Of a stretch of 64,000 bases of DNA, positions 28,440-37,222 are shown piece after piece. How positions within the stretch are numbered: the stretch's first letter is position 1; each line of letters begins with the position of its first letter. The notes below the pieces were generated by a model. It did not search any database. It worked only from the letters and a program-made list of their open reading frames with translations, and was not told where the DNA came from. The translations under genes and the position numbers were made by a program. Origin of the DNA: CAWEYO01 sp963813315 (GTDB lineage: Bacteria > Pseudomonadota > Alphaproteobacteria > Rhizobiales > Rhizobiaceae); NCBI GenBank assembly GCA_963813315.1, contig CAWEYO010000026.1, positions 1 to 64,000 of the forward strand, written 5' to 3'.

Positions 28440-29981
28440 TTACCGCCCGTATCGTGATCTCTCCTCGCCGTCAAGAATGCCAAGGGCAATTCCCGCCAAG
28501 CTCGAAAAGGCCACTATAATAGAAAATACTTCTTTTTGATAATAGTTAACATCTACCATGTTTTCTGTGAAGAGGTAAACAAAATAAAATATAACTATAT
28601 AAAAAGTTCCGCTCAAAAATATATCATCTCTCAAAGAATCTTTTTTTATCATTGAGAATATTGACCATCCTGGTAAAAAAAGAATAGCAAAAACTGAATA
28701 TGCTGCCAACAGCACTCCAAACCTCACGGATATATCAATATAAAGGTTATGAAAATGAGGATGAGCTGTCGTTACTTCTGGATACAAAGCCTCTGCTCTG
28801 ATTAGCTCTTCGTCGCGTCCAAAAAGTCCTGCCAGCGGCCTCTTTGCAATTAGATGCATTGCATCTCGCCAGAGGTCGAGCCGACGCTGTAGGCTGTTTG
28901 AAGCGGACGCGGGTGCCGGCTCGAAAGCAGAGAACGACGGCCAGATCTTGCTTGAAGGCTCAGTGACCGTACGTTGCGCCGCGGCTATCCTCTCCGCGGT
29001 CTGCACTACGTGGATCCTCGCCGGCGCAATGCTGATCGTTTCGGGTTTCGTCGCCCGCTGAACCAGCGTGCCCAACGTCATCAGCAGGACTAGGCCAACG
29101 ACCGCTATTGCGGCGATGGAAGGGACGAACCGCCGTCTCGACGTCCATCCCGCTATCGAAACCACGCCTAAGGAGACGACAACGGCCCCCCAAGCTCCGC
29201 GGCTCTGGCCCTGAACAAGGAAGAAGGACGAATAGAAAAGAATGGTTAGAAGGATAACAGTGATCGCTGCTCTATACACCAAGGATTTAATATTAACATA
29301 AGAAAGAACAGACACAGTCAAAAAGGAAATTAAAATCAGAAAGATATACACATCGTCTGCGATGTTGGTATTATAAATAAATAAGCCAGAAGATCTAGCG
29401 GAGGAAAAAGCAAAATCCGACGTAAAACCGCTAGATTGTACTAGAGGATACGCCGCGATCCCGGCGACAATCCCAGCCGCCATAGGCAAGAAGAGATCCC
29501 TAGCCTGAATGTCATAGAAGAGAGCTGCACGGTATGCGGCCGCCGCAGTAACCAATACAAAAATAGGCATAAAAAGCATCCGGAGTTCGAATGGACCGGG
29601 ATGTTGTTGTGCAAAATTGAGAAAATGTGGAATATTCAATATACAAAATATGATAACGACAGGAATACCAATAGAGTTCTTCAAAAAAAAGAAAATATCT
29701 TTATCACCTTTGATCGTTATGTACAATATAAAATAGTAAATTAAAAAAAACCAAAACAGTTCTGACCCAATAATGGCTGTGGCTATGTTCGCAAATAAAA
29801 GCACGAGGAATAGTCGACGAAAGAAAATTTCACCTGGCAATGCATCCTCCTGCGAACATGCGCTGTCTTGTGGCACTGGCTTCGTACGTCGACCACAGGA
29901 CCTGCTTTGCGCGTCCGGGTTTCGAATAACAGGACAGGCTGCAGCTTTGAAGTCGGGTCGGCGGATATAAATTTCGCGCAT
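28440..29981 (-). CDS. O-antigen ligase/polymerase-like membrane protein (WaaL/Wzy)
   Basis: 513 residues with about eleven hydrophobic helices and a large loop late in the protein. The loop segments FLVQGQSRGAWGAVVV and TAHPHFHNLYIDISVRFG match the Wzy_C/O-antigen ligase domain (conserved Arg and His). It would join or polymerise O-units on the periplasmic face. The start is uncertain: ATG at 29981 gives a ~45-residue hydrophilic leader before the first helix at FFRRLFLVLLFANI. Codon use and base composition are strikingly AT-rich in the membrane parts (many ATA, TTT, AAA) compared with all neighbours, a sign of acquisition from another genome. Confidence 0.8.
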   Translation of the reverse strand: MREIYIRRPDFKAAACPVIRNPDAQSRSCGRRTKPVPQDSACSQEDALPGEIFFRRLFLVLLFANIATAIIGSELFWFFLIYYFILYITIKGDKDIFFFLKNSIGIPVVIIFCILNIPHFLNFAQQHPGPFELRMLFMPIFVLVTAAAAYRAALFYDIQARDLFLPMAAGIVAGIAAYPLVQSSGFTSDFAFSSARSSGLFIYNTNIADDVYIFLILISFLTVSVLSYVNIKSLVYRAAITVILLTILFYSSFFLVQGQSRGAWGAVVVSLGVVSIAGWTSRRRFVPSIAAIAVVGLVLLMTLGTLVQRATKPETISIAPARIHVVQTAERIAAAQRTVTEPSSKIWPSFSAFEPAPASASNSLQRRLDLWRDAMHLIAKRPLAGLFGRDEELIRAEALYPEVTTAHPHFHNLYIDISVRFGVLLAAYSVFAILFLPGWSIFSMIKKDSLRDDIFLSGTFYIVIFYFVYLFTENMVDVNYYQKEVFSIIVAFSSLAGIALGILDGEERSRYGR

Positions 29982-30059
29982 GGCTTGAAATTCACAGGAT
30001 AGCGGCGCGGCCAGACCGAAATGCGGGAGCAAGCCCTTCAAGCGTCGCGCCAAGGACTT

Positions 30060-30155
30060 CGACAGTAGCGGTATCGCACGGCTGGCAGGCCGGCTTAAGG
30101 GCGAGTTGATGCTGCAGGGCGATGCGGCCTACGAGCAGTTCCGGGTCTGGAGGTG
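30060..30155 (+). pseudogene. Possible fragment of FAD-linked oxidase
   Basis: A ~32-codon stretch (SGIARLAGRLKGELMLQGDA followed by AYEQFRVW) resembles the beginning of the FAD-binding domain of berberine-bridge-type oxidases (LRGEVLLPGDAGYDxARxVWN). No continuation on either side. Probably a relic between the O-antigen gene and DUF1488. Confidence 0.3.
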
Positions 30156-30269
30156 CCGCCGGCTCACTTCAGCATCGTCGCGTGGATGCGCTGGGCGCAG
30201 GTTTGCAAGGCCGCGAGCCTACAACAGAAAATCACTACGCGGTTCTAACGGTTTGAGGTATGTTCAACC

Positions 30270-30557
30270 ATGGCGCTGACTTTTCCAAACCGAAGCCGCA
30301 GCTACGACGAGGCCGGACAACACATCCGTTTTCTCGGCTACGATGGCATGTTCGAAATACCGTTCTTGATCGAGATTGAAGCGCTCGCAAACACTATACC
30401 GGGAGCGGACACGTCTGAAGCGGGTTATTTGGAGGCCTTCGATGCGTCACGGGACTCGATCCTCGATGTCGCGCGGAAAGCCTACTCCCGCGGCCGCAAG
30501 AACCTGTTTGTGTTGACGTCCGCCGATTTTCGACATCAAGCGTCCCGCAAATTCTAA
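30270..30557 (+). CDS. DUF1488 family protein
   Basis: 95 residues beginning MALTFPNRSRSYDEAGQHIR, then FLGYDGMFEIPFLIEIEAL, the conserved pattern of DUF1488 (LxFPNxSRSYDxxxxxIRFWGxDGxxEIPF), small cytoplasmic proteins of unknown role common in Rhizobiales. The second half includes AGYLEAFDASRDSILDVARK. Single gene, preceded by ~80 bases of AT-richer sequence. Confidence 0.8.
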   Translation: MALTFPNRSRSYDEAGQHIRFLGYDGMFEIPFLIEIEALANTIPGADTSEAGYLEAFDASRDSILDVARKAYSRGRKNLFVLTSADFRHQASRKF

Positions 30558-30628
30558 AGCCCCTCCTGACGTCAGACCTGCCTGCGTTGCCGGACTTGGA
30601 CGTGAAAACCGAACGAGCGAGCTGATGG

Positions 30629-31459
30629 ATGTTGATTCGTTACGGCTATGAAATCACGCTCAATTGCGCCCAGCCAACCGCGCTGGTGTGCTTGTTGTCG
30701 GTGCATCAGGAGCGCATGGCCGATATGCGTGTGCCCGAAACCTTTTTCACGATACCCGAGGTCCCGACGACGACCTATCTTGATCTGTTCGGCAACCGCT
30801 GCCGCCGGCTGGTCGCGCCGATCGGCGACCTGACGCTTTGGGGCGATGCCACGATCGAAGACGACGGCAAGATTGACGTGGCGGATTGGACGGCACGCGA
30901 GCTTGCGGTGGTTGATCTGCCAGACGAAAGCCTCGTCTACCTTATGGGCAGCCGCTACTGCGAGACTGATCGGTTGAGCCAGACCGCCTGGGACATGTTT
31001 GGCACAACCGCTCCCGGCTGGGCGCGCGTTCAGGCGATCTGCGATTTCGTCCATGGCCATATCCGCTTCGATTACTCGCAGGCCCGCTCGACGCGGACGG
31101 CATTCGAGGCTTTCAACGAGCGGGTCGGTGTGTGCCGCGACTTCGCGCATCTGGCGCTCACGCTTTGCCGCTGTCTCAACATCCCGGCCCGCTATATCAA
31201 CGGTCATCTCGGCGATATCGGCGTTCCGGTAGTCGATCCGATGGATTTCAGCGCCTGGATTGAGGTCTATCTGGACGGTCGATGGTACACGTTCGATCCG
31301 CGCAACAATGTGCCGCGCATCGGCCGCATCTTGATCGCGCGCGGCCGCGACGCCGCAGACATACCGCTAATCAACTCATTTGGGCCGCATGTGCTGAAAT
31401 CATTCCGCGTTTGGACATACGAGGTCACGGATAGTCCGCCAGCAGGCCCCGTCGCATAG
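30629..31459 (+). CDS. Transglutaminase-like protein
   Basis: 276 residues: an N-terminal bacterial transglutaminase-like beta domain (IRYGYEITLNCAQPTALVCL) and a transglutaminase core with C169 in RVGVCRDFAHLALTLCR, and FDPRNN holding the Asp. The residue that would be the catalytic His in HAW motifs is Ser208 here (MDFSAWIEVYLDGRWYTFDP). Members are thought to be cysteine proteases or amidases. Start ATG at 30629 could also be a later one; the N-terminal beta strand favours this. Alone, next to DUF1488 on the same strand (72 bases). Confidence 0.85.
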   Translation: MLIRYGYEITLNCAQPTALVCLLSVHQERMADMRVPETFFTIPEVPTTTYLDLFGNRCRRLVAPIGDLTLWGDATIEDDGKIDVADWTARELAVVDLPDESLVYLMGSRYCETDRLSQTAWDMFGTTAPGWARVQAICDFVHGHIRFDYSQARSTRTAFEAFNERVGVCRDFAHLALTLCRCLNIPARYINGHLGDIGVPVVDPMDFSAWIEVYLDGRWYTFDPRNNVPRIGRILIARGRDAADIPLINSFGPHVLKSFRVWTYEVTDSPPAGPVA

Positions 31460-31548
31460 TCCGATCTCGGATACCTGCACCGCCCGCGGGACCGGCAATG
31501 AGTTTGGATCACATCATCCTGGGCAAGAATCGGTGCTTTGGCAGCCGA

Positions 31549-31791
31549 TCAACCCAGGCTGGGTTGCCGACGTGATGCCCGCTTCCTTGCGGGTTCGGTG
31601 GACATCGAGGCTTCTGCGGCGCGCTCTGCCTCGTCTTTGGCAAGCCGCAGCTCTCGCAGCCTGGCTGTCTTCGCGGCTCTCACTTTCGCCTCGGTCTGGT
31701 ACTGTACCTTAGCGGTTTCCTCGGCTTTCTTCTGCGTTTCCAAGAAACGCAATTCGGCCTTTTCCATAATATTTTGCCTGCTATCCGCCAT
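31549..31791 (-). CDS. Small coiled-coil protein, hypothetical
   Basis: 80 residues, starting MADSRQNIMEKAELRFLETQ. Almost all Glu/Lys/Ala/Arg with heptad-like spacing (KKAEETAKVQYQTEAKVRAA), so a long charged helix is likely, ending in a basic tail (RKRASRRQPS) that could touch nucleic acid. Similar small proteins occur in rhizobia, from memory, without known role. Upstream DNA is AT-rich with dyad symmetry (promoter region). Confidence 0.6.
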   Translation of the reverse strand: MADSRQNIMEKAELRFLETQKKAEETAKVQYQTEAKVRAAKTARLRELRLAKDEAERAAEASMSTEPARKRASRRQPSLG

Positions 31792-32225
31792 AGAATGTGC
31801 TCCTTGACACGCAGGTGCCAAATAATTTGACGTCTAATTGCAAATAGCAATTTGCAACGCGAACATCAATCTTTCGGTTGTTTTAATCTGCGATGACTGA
31901 TTCCAATCGCAGTCGAACAGTATCGTACTTTCGAATATTTTTTCGTGTAGATAAATATTTTTTGGCACTCCTGTTATTCGAGTGCCAATACGCGTAGGCG
32001 TCCGCTGCTCCGGCCCTTCGGCTATCTCGGGGCATTGCGGTCCTCAGCCTGCCTGAGTTGCGATCCGAAAGTCGTGGCCGGCTTCGCGGGCGGCACCTTC
32101 TCTTTCTTCAGCTTTCGGGGCTCCCGAATGCTGCGCTGTTGACCTTTAGCCATCCTGATCTACGCCATTGTTCTTGGGGCCTGCATCGATACGCTATTTG
32201 CTACGGCGGCGACATTCGGCGACGC
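31792..32225. other. AT-rich intergenic region with hairpins, no gene recognised
   Basis: Includes the promoter region of the small coiled-coil gene. Dyads: GCAAAT-type pairs around 31835-31856 and GGCACTC/GAGTGCC at about 31972-31994. No frame has recognisable protein content. Confidence 0.4.
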
Positions 32226-32269
32226 TTGACAAGCTCATCCGCCCAATTATCATATAAAAAGATAATTGG
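32226..32269 (+). promoter_or_regulatory. Possible promoter with overlapping operator-like palindrome
   Basis: TTGACA at 32226-32231, then 16 bases, then TATCAT at 32248-32253, a fair sigma-70 pattern. The inverted repeat CCAATTATC/GATAATTGG (32243-32251 and 32261-32269) covers the -10 box, as a repressor site would. The next gene in this direction is the amino-acid binding protein at 32651. Confidence 0.4.
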
Positions 32270-32650
32270 ACATAGTAGCCAGCTCCCGAGAATGGCAAAT
32301 GCAACTGCCGCGCATGACGAGGATCGACTTAGCGATTCCGCCACCTTGCGCCGCATGCCTTTCGGGCGGCGGTTCGCCGGGTTTGCTGTCTCTTTCCGAC
32401 AATCCGATGATGCTATCGGAGAAGGGCGTAATCATCTCTCGGCATCTGCCCGCAGGGCGCAAGTCGGCGAGATCATCAACATTTTCCCCAACCTTTGTTG
32501 CCACTCTCCAACATGGTTGACGAGGCCTACGGCCTGCGCGACGGGGCGGTCGAAGTCGTCTGGCCGGTCGCGACGCCAGGAAAGTGCGGTGAGAACTTAA
32601 CGACTGGGTCCGGCCTCGACGAGGCCGCCCAGCAAACATGGGAGGAAGGC
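32270..32650. other. Leader or decayed region before the amino-acid ABC genes
   Basis: About 380 bases downstream of the possible promoter. Short frames on both strands show nothing I recognise; a broken regulator gene is possible but unsupported. A GGAGGAA ribosome site at 32641 ends the region. Confidence 0.35.
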
Positions 32651-33487
32651 ATGAGCAATCGACTAAAATCCATCATCATCGGCCTTGTCGGTGCAGCACT
32701 TCTGTCGCCGAGCGCCGCCTCGGCCGACAAGCTCGCCGACGTGCTGGCACGAGGCAAGCTAATCGTCGGTACAGGTAGCACGAATCCTCCATGGCACTTC
32801 CGCGACGAGGCCGGAAACCTGGCCGGCTTCGACATTGACGTGGCTAAAATTGTCGCCAAGGGCCTTTTCGATGATCCCGAGAAGATCGAATTCGTCACCC
32901 AGGCCTCGGACGCCCGCGTTCCGAACGTCGTTACCGACAAAGTCGACATCACATGCCAGTTCATGACGGTGACTGCCGCGCGCGCTCAGCTCGTCAACTT
33001 CACGATTCCCTACTACCGTGAGGGTGTCGGTCTACTGCTTGCGAAGGAGGGCAAGTACAAGTCACATGACGAGATGAAAGCGGCAGGCAGCGCGGTCACG
33101 ATTTCCGTGCTTCAGAACGTCTATGCCGAGGAGATGGTGCATCAGGCGTTGCCGGAGGCGAAGGTGGACCAGTATGAAAGCGTTGACCTCATGTACCAGG
33201 CGCTCAACTCGGGACGGGCGGACGCAGCCGCGACAGATGCCTCCTCGCTGAAGTGGTTCATGCTTCAGAACCCTGACAAATATCTGGACGCTGGCTATGG
33301 CTGGAACCCGCAGACCTATGCGTGCGCGGTCAAGCGCGGGGAAGCCGACTGGCTGAACTTCGTCAACACCGCCCTGCACGAGGCGATGACCGGCGTCGAA
33401 TTCGCGACCTACAGTGCCTCCTTCCAGAAATGGTTCGGCGAGGCGCCGCCGGCGCCGACGATCGGTTTCCCTGCCGAATTGCGGTAA
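32651..33487 (+). CDS. Amino-acid ABC transporter substrate-binding protein
   Basis: 278-residue periplasmic binding protein of the polar amino-acid family (SBP_bac_3). Signal peptide MSNRLKSIIIGLVGAALLSP with cleavage after SAASA. The mature part has LIVGTGSTNPPWHFRDEAGN, FDIDVAK, VDITCQFMTVTAARAQLVNF and DAAATDASSLKW, typical for the fold and ligand cleft. GGAGGAA is 4 bases before the ATG. First gene of a three-gene unit with two permeases. Ligand cannot be assigned; the ITCQFMTVTAAR stretch departs from the usual lysine/arginine/ornithine pattern. Confidence 0.92.
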   Translation: MSNRLKSIIIGLVGAALLSPSAASADKLADVLARGKLIVGTGSTNPPWHFRDEAGNLAGFDIDVAKIVAKGLFDDPEKIEFVTQASDARVPNVVTDKVDITCQFMTVTAARAQLVNFTIPYYREGVGLLLAKEGKYKSHDEMKAAGSAVTISVLQNVYAEEMVHQALPEAKVDQYESVDLMYQALNSGRADAAATDASSLKWFMLQNPDKYLDAGYGWNPQTYACAVKRGEADWLNFVNTALHEAMTGVEFATYSASFQKWFGEAPPAPTIGFPAELR

Positions 33488-33505
33488 GGCCAATCAGCGG
33501 GCGCC

Positions 33506-34165
33506 ATGACCTATGCGTTCAACTTCGATGTGATCTGGGCTAATGTCGGGAACCTCCTCGGCGGATTGGCTCTCGGTCTGGCGCTCGCCATTCTTGCAAT
33601 CGCCATCGGCGCAGCAATCGGGCTCGTTACAGCCTTCACGGCGACCGACGGTTCGCGCGCCTTGCGCGGCGGCGCGGCTGCCTACGTCACCTTCGTCCGC
33701 AACACGCCGCTGCTCGTCATCGTGCTCGTCGCCTATTTCGCGCTGCCCGAATTCGGCATCCGGATGGGCAAGGTAGAGAGCTTTGTAGCCTCGCTTTCGC
33801 TCTACGCGGGCGCCTATCTGACGGAAGTGTTTCGCGCTAGCCTCACCGGCATACCTTCAGGCCTCACCGATGCCGGGCTTTCGATTGGCCTGACACGGTT
33901 TCAAGTGGCGCGGCTGATCCGCTTCCCGATCATGCTGCGAAACGCCTTGCCCGCGCTCGGCTCGACCTTCATCTCGCTGTTCAAGGACAGCTCGCTCGCG
34001 GCCGCCATCGCAGTGCCCGAACTCACTTTTCAGGCGCGCCGCATTAATGTCGATACGTTCCGAGTGGTCGAGGCCTGGATGGCGGCTAGTGTGCTTTACG
34101 TTTCCACGTCGCTACTCATCGCAGCCGGGCTGCGCCGGTTCGAGCGCCGCTTCCCGAAATTCTGA
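33506..34165 (+). CDS. Amino-acid ABC transporter permease (HisM/ArtQ type)
   Basis: 219 residues, about five membrane helices, with the family start VGNLLGGLALGLALAILAIA and the EAA loop ALSIG-like DAGLSIGLTRFQVARLIRFP. FVRNTPLLVIVLVAYFALP is the signature of this permease family. Follows the binding protein by 18 bases and precedes the second permease by 8. Forms the translocation pore with it. Confidence 0.92.
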   Translation: MTYAFNFDVIWANVGNLLGGLALGLALAILAIAIGAAIGLVTAFTATDGSRALRGGAAAYVTFVRNTPLLVIVLVAYFALPEFGIRMGKVESFVASLSLYAGAYLTEVFRASLTGIPSGLTDAGLSIGLTRFQVARLIRFPIMLRNALPALGSTFISLFKDSSLAAAIAVPELTFQARRINVDTFRVVEAWMAASVLYVSTSLLIAAGLRRFERRFPKF

Positions 34166-34173
34166 GGCGCGCC

Positions 34174-34827
34174 ATGGAACGCTTCCTAGTCGAACTCTGG
34201 AACATGCGCTCGCAGCTTATCGAGGGTCTGATCACGACCGTAGAGGTCTCGATCGCTGCCATCATCGCCGGAACAGTCATCGGGCTCTTCGTGGCCATCG
34301 GCCTCAGCTTCGGGAGCCGCCCGGTACGCTGGCCGCTGCGTGCCTATGTCGATGTTGTTCGTGGCACGCCAGTGCTCGTTCTTATCCTCGCCGCCTTCTA
34401 CATACTCGCTGCCTTCGGCGTGCAATTCACGGCGACCGGTTCGGGCGTCTTCGCGCTCTCGCTTTTCTGCGGGGCTCACCTCGGCGAAGTCATTCGCGGT
34501 GCCCTGCAGGCCATCCCACTCACCCAGATCGAGGCCGGAAAAAGCCTGGGGCTGAGGATGCGGCAGATATTGCTGCTCGTCCTCCTGCCGCAGGCCTTGC
34601 GTCAAACACTACCTGTTTGGATCAACACTGCGGTTGAAATCGTCAAAGCCTCAACGCTGCTGTCGATTATCGGTGTCGGCGAGCTGCTTCTGAAAACCCA
34701 GGAGATCATCGGCCGGACGTTTCTCACCCTCGACTTCTACATCTTTGCCGGTTTGCTCTATTTCCTGATCAACTTTTCGATCGAACAGGCCGGTCGCCTC
34801 GCCGAACGCCGGCTCGCGCTGGCATGA
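34174..34827 (+). CDS. Amino-acid ABC transporter permease, second subunit
   Basis: 217 residues, five predicted membrane helices; DVVRGTPVLVLILAAFYIL and the EAA loop EAGKSLGLRMRQILLLVLLP identify the same family as the preceding gene. The sequence after its stop (34829-34995) remains open in the same frame, but no ATP-binding subunit gene is found in the neighbourhood; the system must borrow an ATPase or is incomplete. Confidence 0.92.
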   Translation: MERFLVELWNMRSQLIEGLITTVEVSIAAIIAGTVIGLFVAIGLSFGSRPVRWPLRAYVDVVRGTPVLVLILAAFYILAAFGVQFTATGSGVFALSLFCGAHLGEVIRGALQAIPLTQIEAGKSLGLRMRQILLLVLLPQALRQTLPVWINTAVEIVKASTLLSIIGVGELLLKTQEIIGRTFLTLDFYIFAGLLYFLINFSIEQAGRLAERRLALA

Positions 34828-34940
34828 ACAACGGAAAATCCCGACCAGTTCTTCGTCGGCCGGCAGGCCGACCCATTGGTCGCCGAGGCCGTCAACGCCT
34901 GGTTTGCACGCCAGCGCCCCGCTGATAATAGCACGCTCGG

Positions 34941-35981
34941 CTATTTGGGCGTAGGCCGGCGCGACGGCACACCGCTCCTGAAGCAGCAGGATTGACGCAC
35001 GACAAGGTCGGTCTGTAGCACGATCCTTCGGCTGCGCATGCCAGCCTTGCCGGATATGCGCTCGAGAAGGAGCTGCGCGCCCAGGCTCCCGAACGTTTCC
35101 GCGGGCTGGTCGATGACGGTCAGGAAGGGCGACAGCACCGCAAGGTGCTCAACGTCGTCGAAGCACACGAGCCCCATGTCGTCGGGAACCGACAGGCCGC
35201 GCTCGCGCAGCGCCTGCATGGCGCCGACGACCGTCATGTTGTTGACGGTAAAGATCGCGGTGGGCAACCGGTCGAGCATCAGGATTTGTTGGGTAGCGCG
35301 ATATCCGCCGATCTGGTCCACCGTGGTGCGGACGACGAGCTCTTCGCGATAAGGAATTCCGGCGGCCGCGAGTGCCTCGCAATACCCCCTGAGACGCTCG
35401 CGGCCAGTGGACGTGTCTTCGGCGTCGGTCAAGTGCGCGACGTCGCGATGGCCGATGGCGAGAAGGTGCTCCACCAGGCGCCGAGCGCCTGAGACACTGT
35501 CGCTAACAACAAGATCACAATCGAGATTGGGCAGCGACCGGTCGACGAGCACGACAGGAAAGTTCCTCCGCAACAGCGGAAAGACGCTGTGCCGCGAATG
35601 GTCGCTTGCCGGCGCAAGGAGCAGGCCGTCAACCCGATGCGAGACCAGGTCCTCGATATACTCCCTCTCAAGCCTGAGATCGCCCTCGCTGTTGCATAAA
35701 AGTAGCCTGTAACCGGCTTTGCGCGCCGCGGTCTCTGCGCCGCGCACGACCGGAGAAAAGAAGGGATTGACTACATCGGGCACGATCAGCCCGATCGTGG
35801 CCGTCCGCTGCGACACGAGCCCTCGGGCAATCCGGTTCGGCACGTAGTCGAGAGCTTCGATCGCCTCCTCGACGCGACGCTGCGTCTCCGCATCCACGCC
35901 CTCGCGTCCGTTGATGACCCGGGAGACGGTCATCGCGGATACACCGGCATATTTCCCGACATCGCGAAGCGTAATGGGCAC
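34941..35981 (-). CDS. LacI family transcriptional regulator
   Basis: 346 residues. Helix-turn-helix LRDVGKYAGVSAMTVSRVIN at residues 5-24, hinge helix at YVPNRIARGLVSQRT, then a periplasmic-binding-protein-like sugar sensor (TATIGLIVPDVVNPFFSPVV, FTVNNMTVVGAMQALRERG). Represses or activates the divergently transcribed sugar importer at 36127, with the palindromes at 35992-36095 as likely sites. The inducer is probably the transported sugar. The C-terminal tail (PSRRPTPK) is short and overlaps nothing recognisable. Confidence 0.93.
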   Translation of the reverse strand: MPITLRDVGKYAGVSAMTVSRVINGREGVDAETQRRVEEAIEALDYVPNRIARGLVSQRTATIGLIVPDVVNPFFSPVVRGAETAARKAGYRLLLCNSEGDLRLEREYIEDLVSHRVDGLLLAPASDHSRHSVFPLLRRNFPVVLVDRSLPNLDCDLVVSDSVSGARRLVEHLLAIGHRDVAHLTDAEDTSTGRERLRGYCEALAAAGIPYREELVVRTTVDQIGGYRATQQILMLDRLPTAIFTVNNMTVVGAMQALRERGLSVPDDMGLVCFDDVEHLAVLSPFLTVIDQPAETFGSLGAQLLLERISGKAGMRSRRIVLQTDLVVRQSCCFRSGVPSRRPTPK

Positions 35982-36079
35982 GACAGCGTCCTGTTAGTTA
36001 ACAATAGCGTTGTGTTACATATCAATGAATATTGCGCAAGTCTCGGGTTTCAGCTTGCAAGAAAGCATAGTGACATGCA

Positions 36080-36095
36080 TTGTTATCGATAACAA
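36080..36095. promoter_or_regulatory. LacI-family operator palindrome
   Basis: TTGTTATCGATAACAA is a perfect 16-base palindrome with a central CG, the usual form of LacI-family operators. It lies 32 bases before the binding-protein start and ~100 bases from the divergent lacI-type gene. A second, shorter dyad (TGTTA/TAACA) sits near 35992-36005 close to the regulator's own start. Confidence 0.7.
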
Positions 36096-36126
36096 ACAAG
36101 ATCAAATGTTGGATGGAGGAGAACAG

Positions 36127-37203
36127 ATGAGACCGAAGTCACGATGGATTTGTGCAATAGCGCCATTCGCCTTGGTGGCGGGGGTAACATTGGCCGCTGG
36201 CTCGGCGGCGGCGGAGGGCGCCTGTACGCCGGGCAAGACCAAGAAGATCGCGTTCATGTTGAAGCAGCAGACAGCGTTCCGCTATCTGAACGCCGACGTG
36301 CCCTTCTTCAAGAAGACGGCTGAAGCCGCCGGATACGAAGTTATCGTCCAATCCGCTGAAAACGACGCACAAGCCCAAATTGGGCAGGCCGAGAATGTCA
36401 TCACTCAAGGCGTCGATGCGATCGTCATTCAGCCGGTGGACTTCAATGTCGCCAGCGGCATTGCGGAAATGGCTACCAAGGCCGGTATCCCGCTGGCTTC
36501 GTACGACGACCTTATCCTCGGCGCTGCCCAGGCCGGTTACATCGGCCGCGACCCGAAAGACGGCGGCGCGGAGGCGGCGCGCGCCGTGGTTGCCAAGATT
36601 CCGAAAGGCAACTACGTACTGATCGGTGGAGACGCGGGACAGACCGGATCAACGCTGATGCAGGAGGGCTATCACGTTGTGCTCGATCCGCTGGTCGAAA
36701 AGGGCGACATCAAGATCGTGATGGATCAGTTTACGCCCGCTTGGAAAACAGAGCCGGCGCAGGCCAATGCCGAGAACGCATTGACCGCCAACAACAACGA
36801 CGTCCACGCGTTTCTCGTGTCCTATGACGGCATGTCGCTTGGCGTGCTGCAGGCCATCGAAGCGGCGAAAATTGAACCCGGCAAGATCCTGGTCACCGGC
36901 CAGGACATGGAACTTTCGGCCGCCCAAGCCATCGTGGAAGGGCGCCAGTTCGGAAGCCTGTGGCCGGCGCCGGATGAAATGGCCGTCGCGGGCGCCAAAG
37001 CGGCAGTCGCGATGGCGGAATGCAAGGACATCGGCGCCACCACAACGGCCGACAACGGCGCCGGGCAGATCCCCTGGGTGAAGACGCCGATTTATCTGGT
37101 CAGCCAGGACCAAATGGCCGACTTCGTGTGCAAACATCAGTTCTGGCTGAAGGTCGACGAAGTCTACAAGAACGTGCCGGACAAAAAGCCGGCCTGCCAA
37201 TAG
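36127..37203 (+). CDS. Sugar ABC transporter substrate-binding protein (XylF/RbsB type)
   Basis: 358 residues. Signal peptide MRPKSRWICAIAPFALVAGV followed by AAGSAAAEG cleavage region. Periplasmic-binding fold of the ribose/xylose class: KIAFMLKQQTAFRYLNADVP, AQIGQAENVITQGVDAIVIQ, and AIVEGRQFGSLWP. GGAGGA precedes the ATG, which I prefer over further upstream starts because the leader begins here. Close in pattern to XylF, but ligand is unknown. First gene of the operon with ATPase and permease. Confidence 0.92.
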   Translation: MRPKSRWICAIAPFALVAGVTLAAGSAAAEGACTPGKTKKIAFMLKQQTAFRYLNADVPFFKKTAEAAGYEVIVQSAENDAQAQIGQAENVITQGVDAIVIQPVDFNVASGIAEMATKAGIPLASYDDLILGAAQAGYIGRDPKDGGAEAARAVVAKIPKGNYVLIGGDAGQTGSTLMQEGYHVVLDPLVEKGDIKIVMDQFTPAWKTEPAQANAENALTANNNDVHAFLVSYDGMSLGVLQAIEAAKIEPGKILVTGQDMELSAAQAIVEGRQFGSLWPAPDEMAVAGAKAAVAMAECKDIGATTTADNGAGQIPWVKTPIYLVSQDQMADFVCKHQFWLKVDEVYKNVPDKKPACQ

Positions 37204-37222
37204 CGCGTGCGCGACAACCGGC

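Noticed and set aside
32058..32600. Possible 180-codon gene before the amino-acid transporter
   Set aside because: No recognisable domain, no ribosome site, and it overlaps the probable promoter; treated as leader or decayed DNA.
34829..34995. Open stretch after the second amino-acid permease (NPDQFFVGRQADPLV)
   Set aside because: Looks protein-like but has no start and no family I can name; may be a relic of a lost gene.
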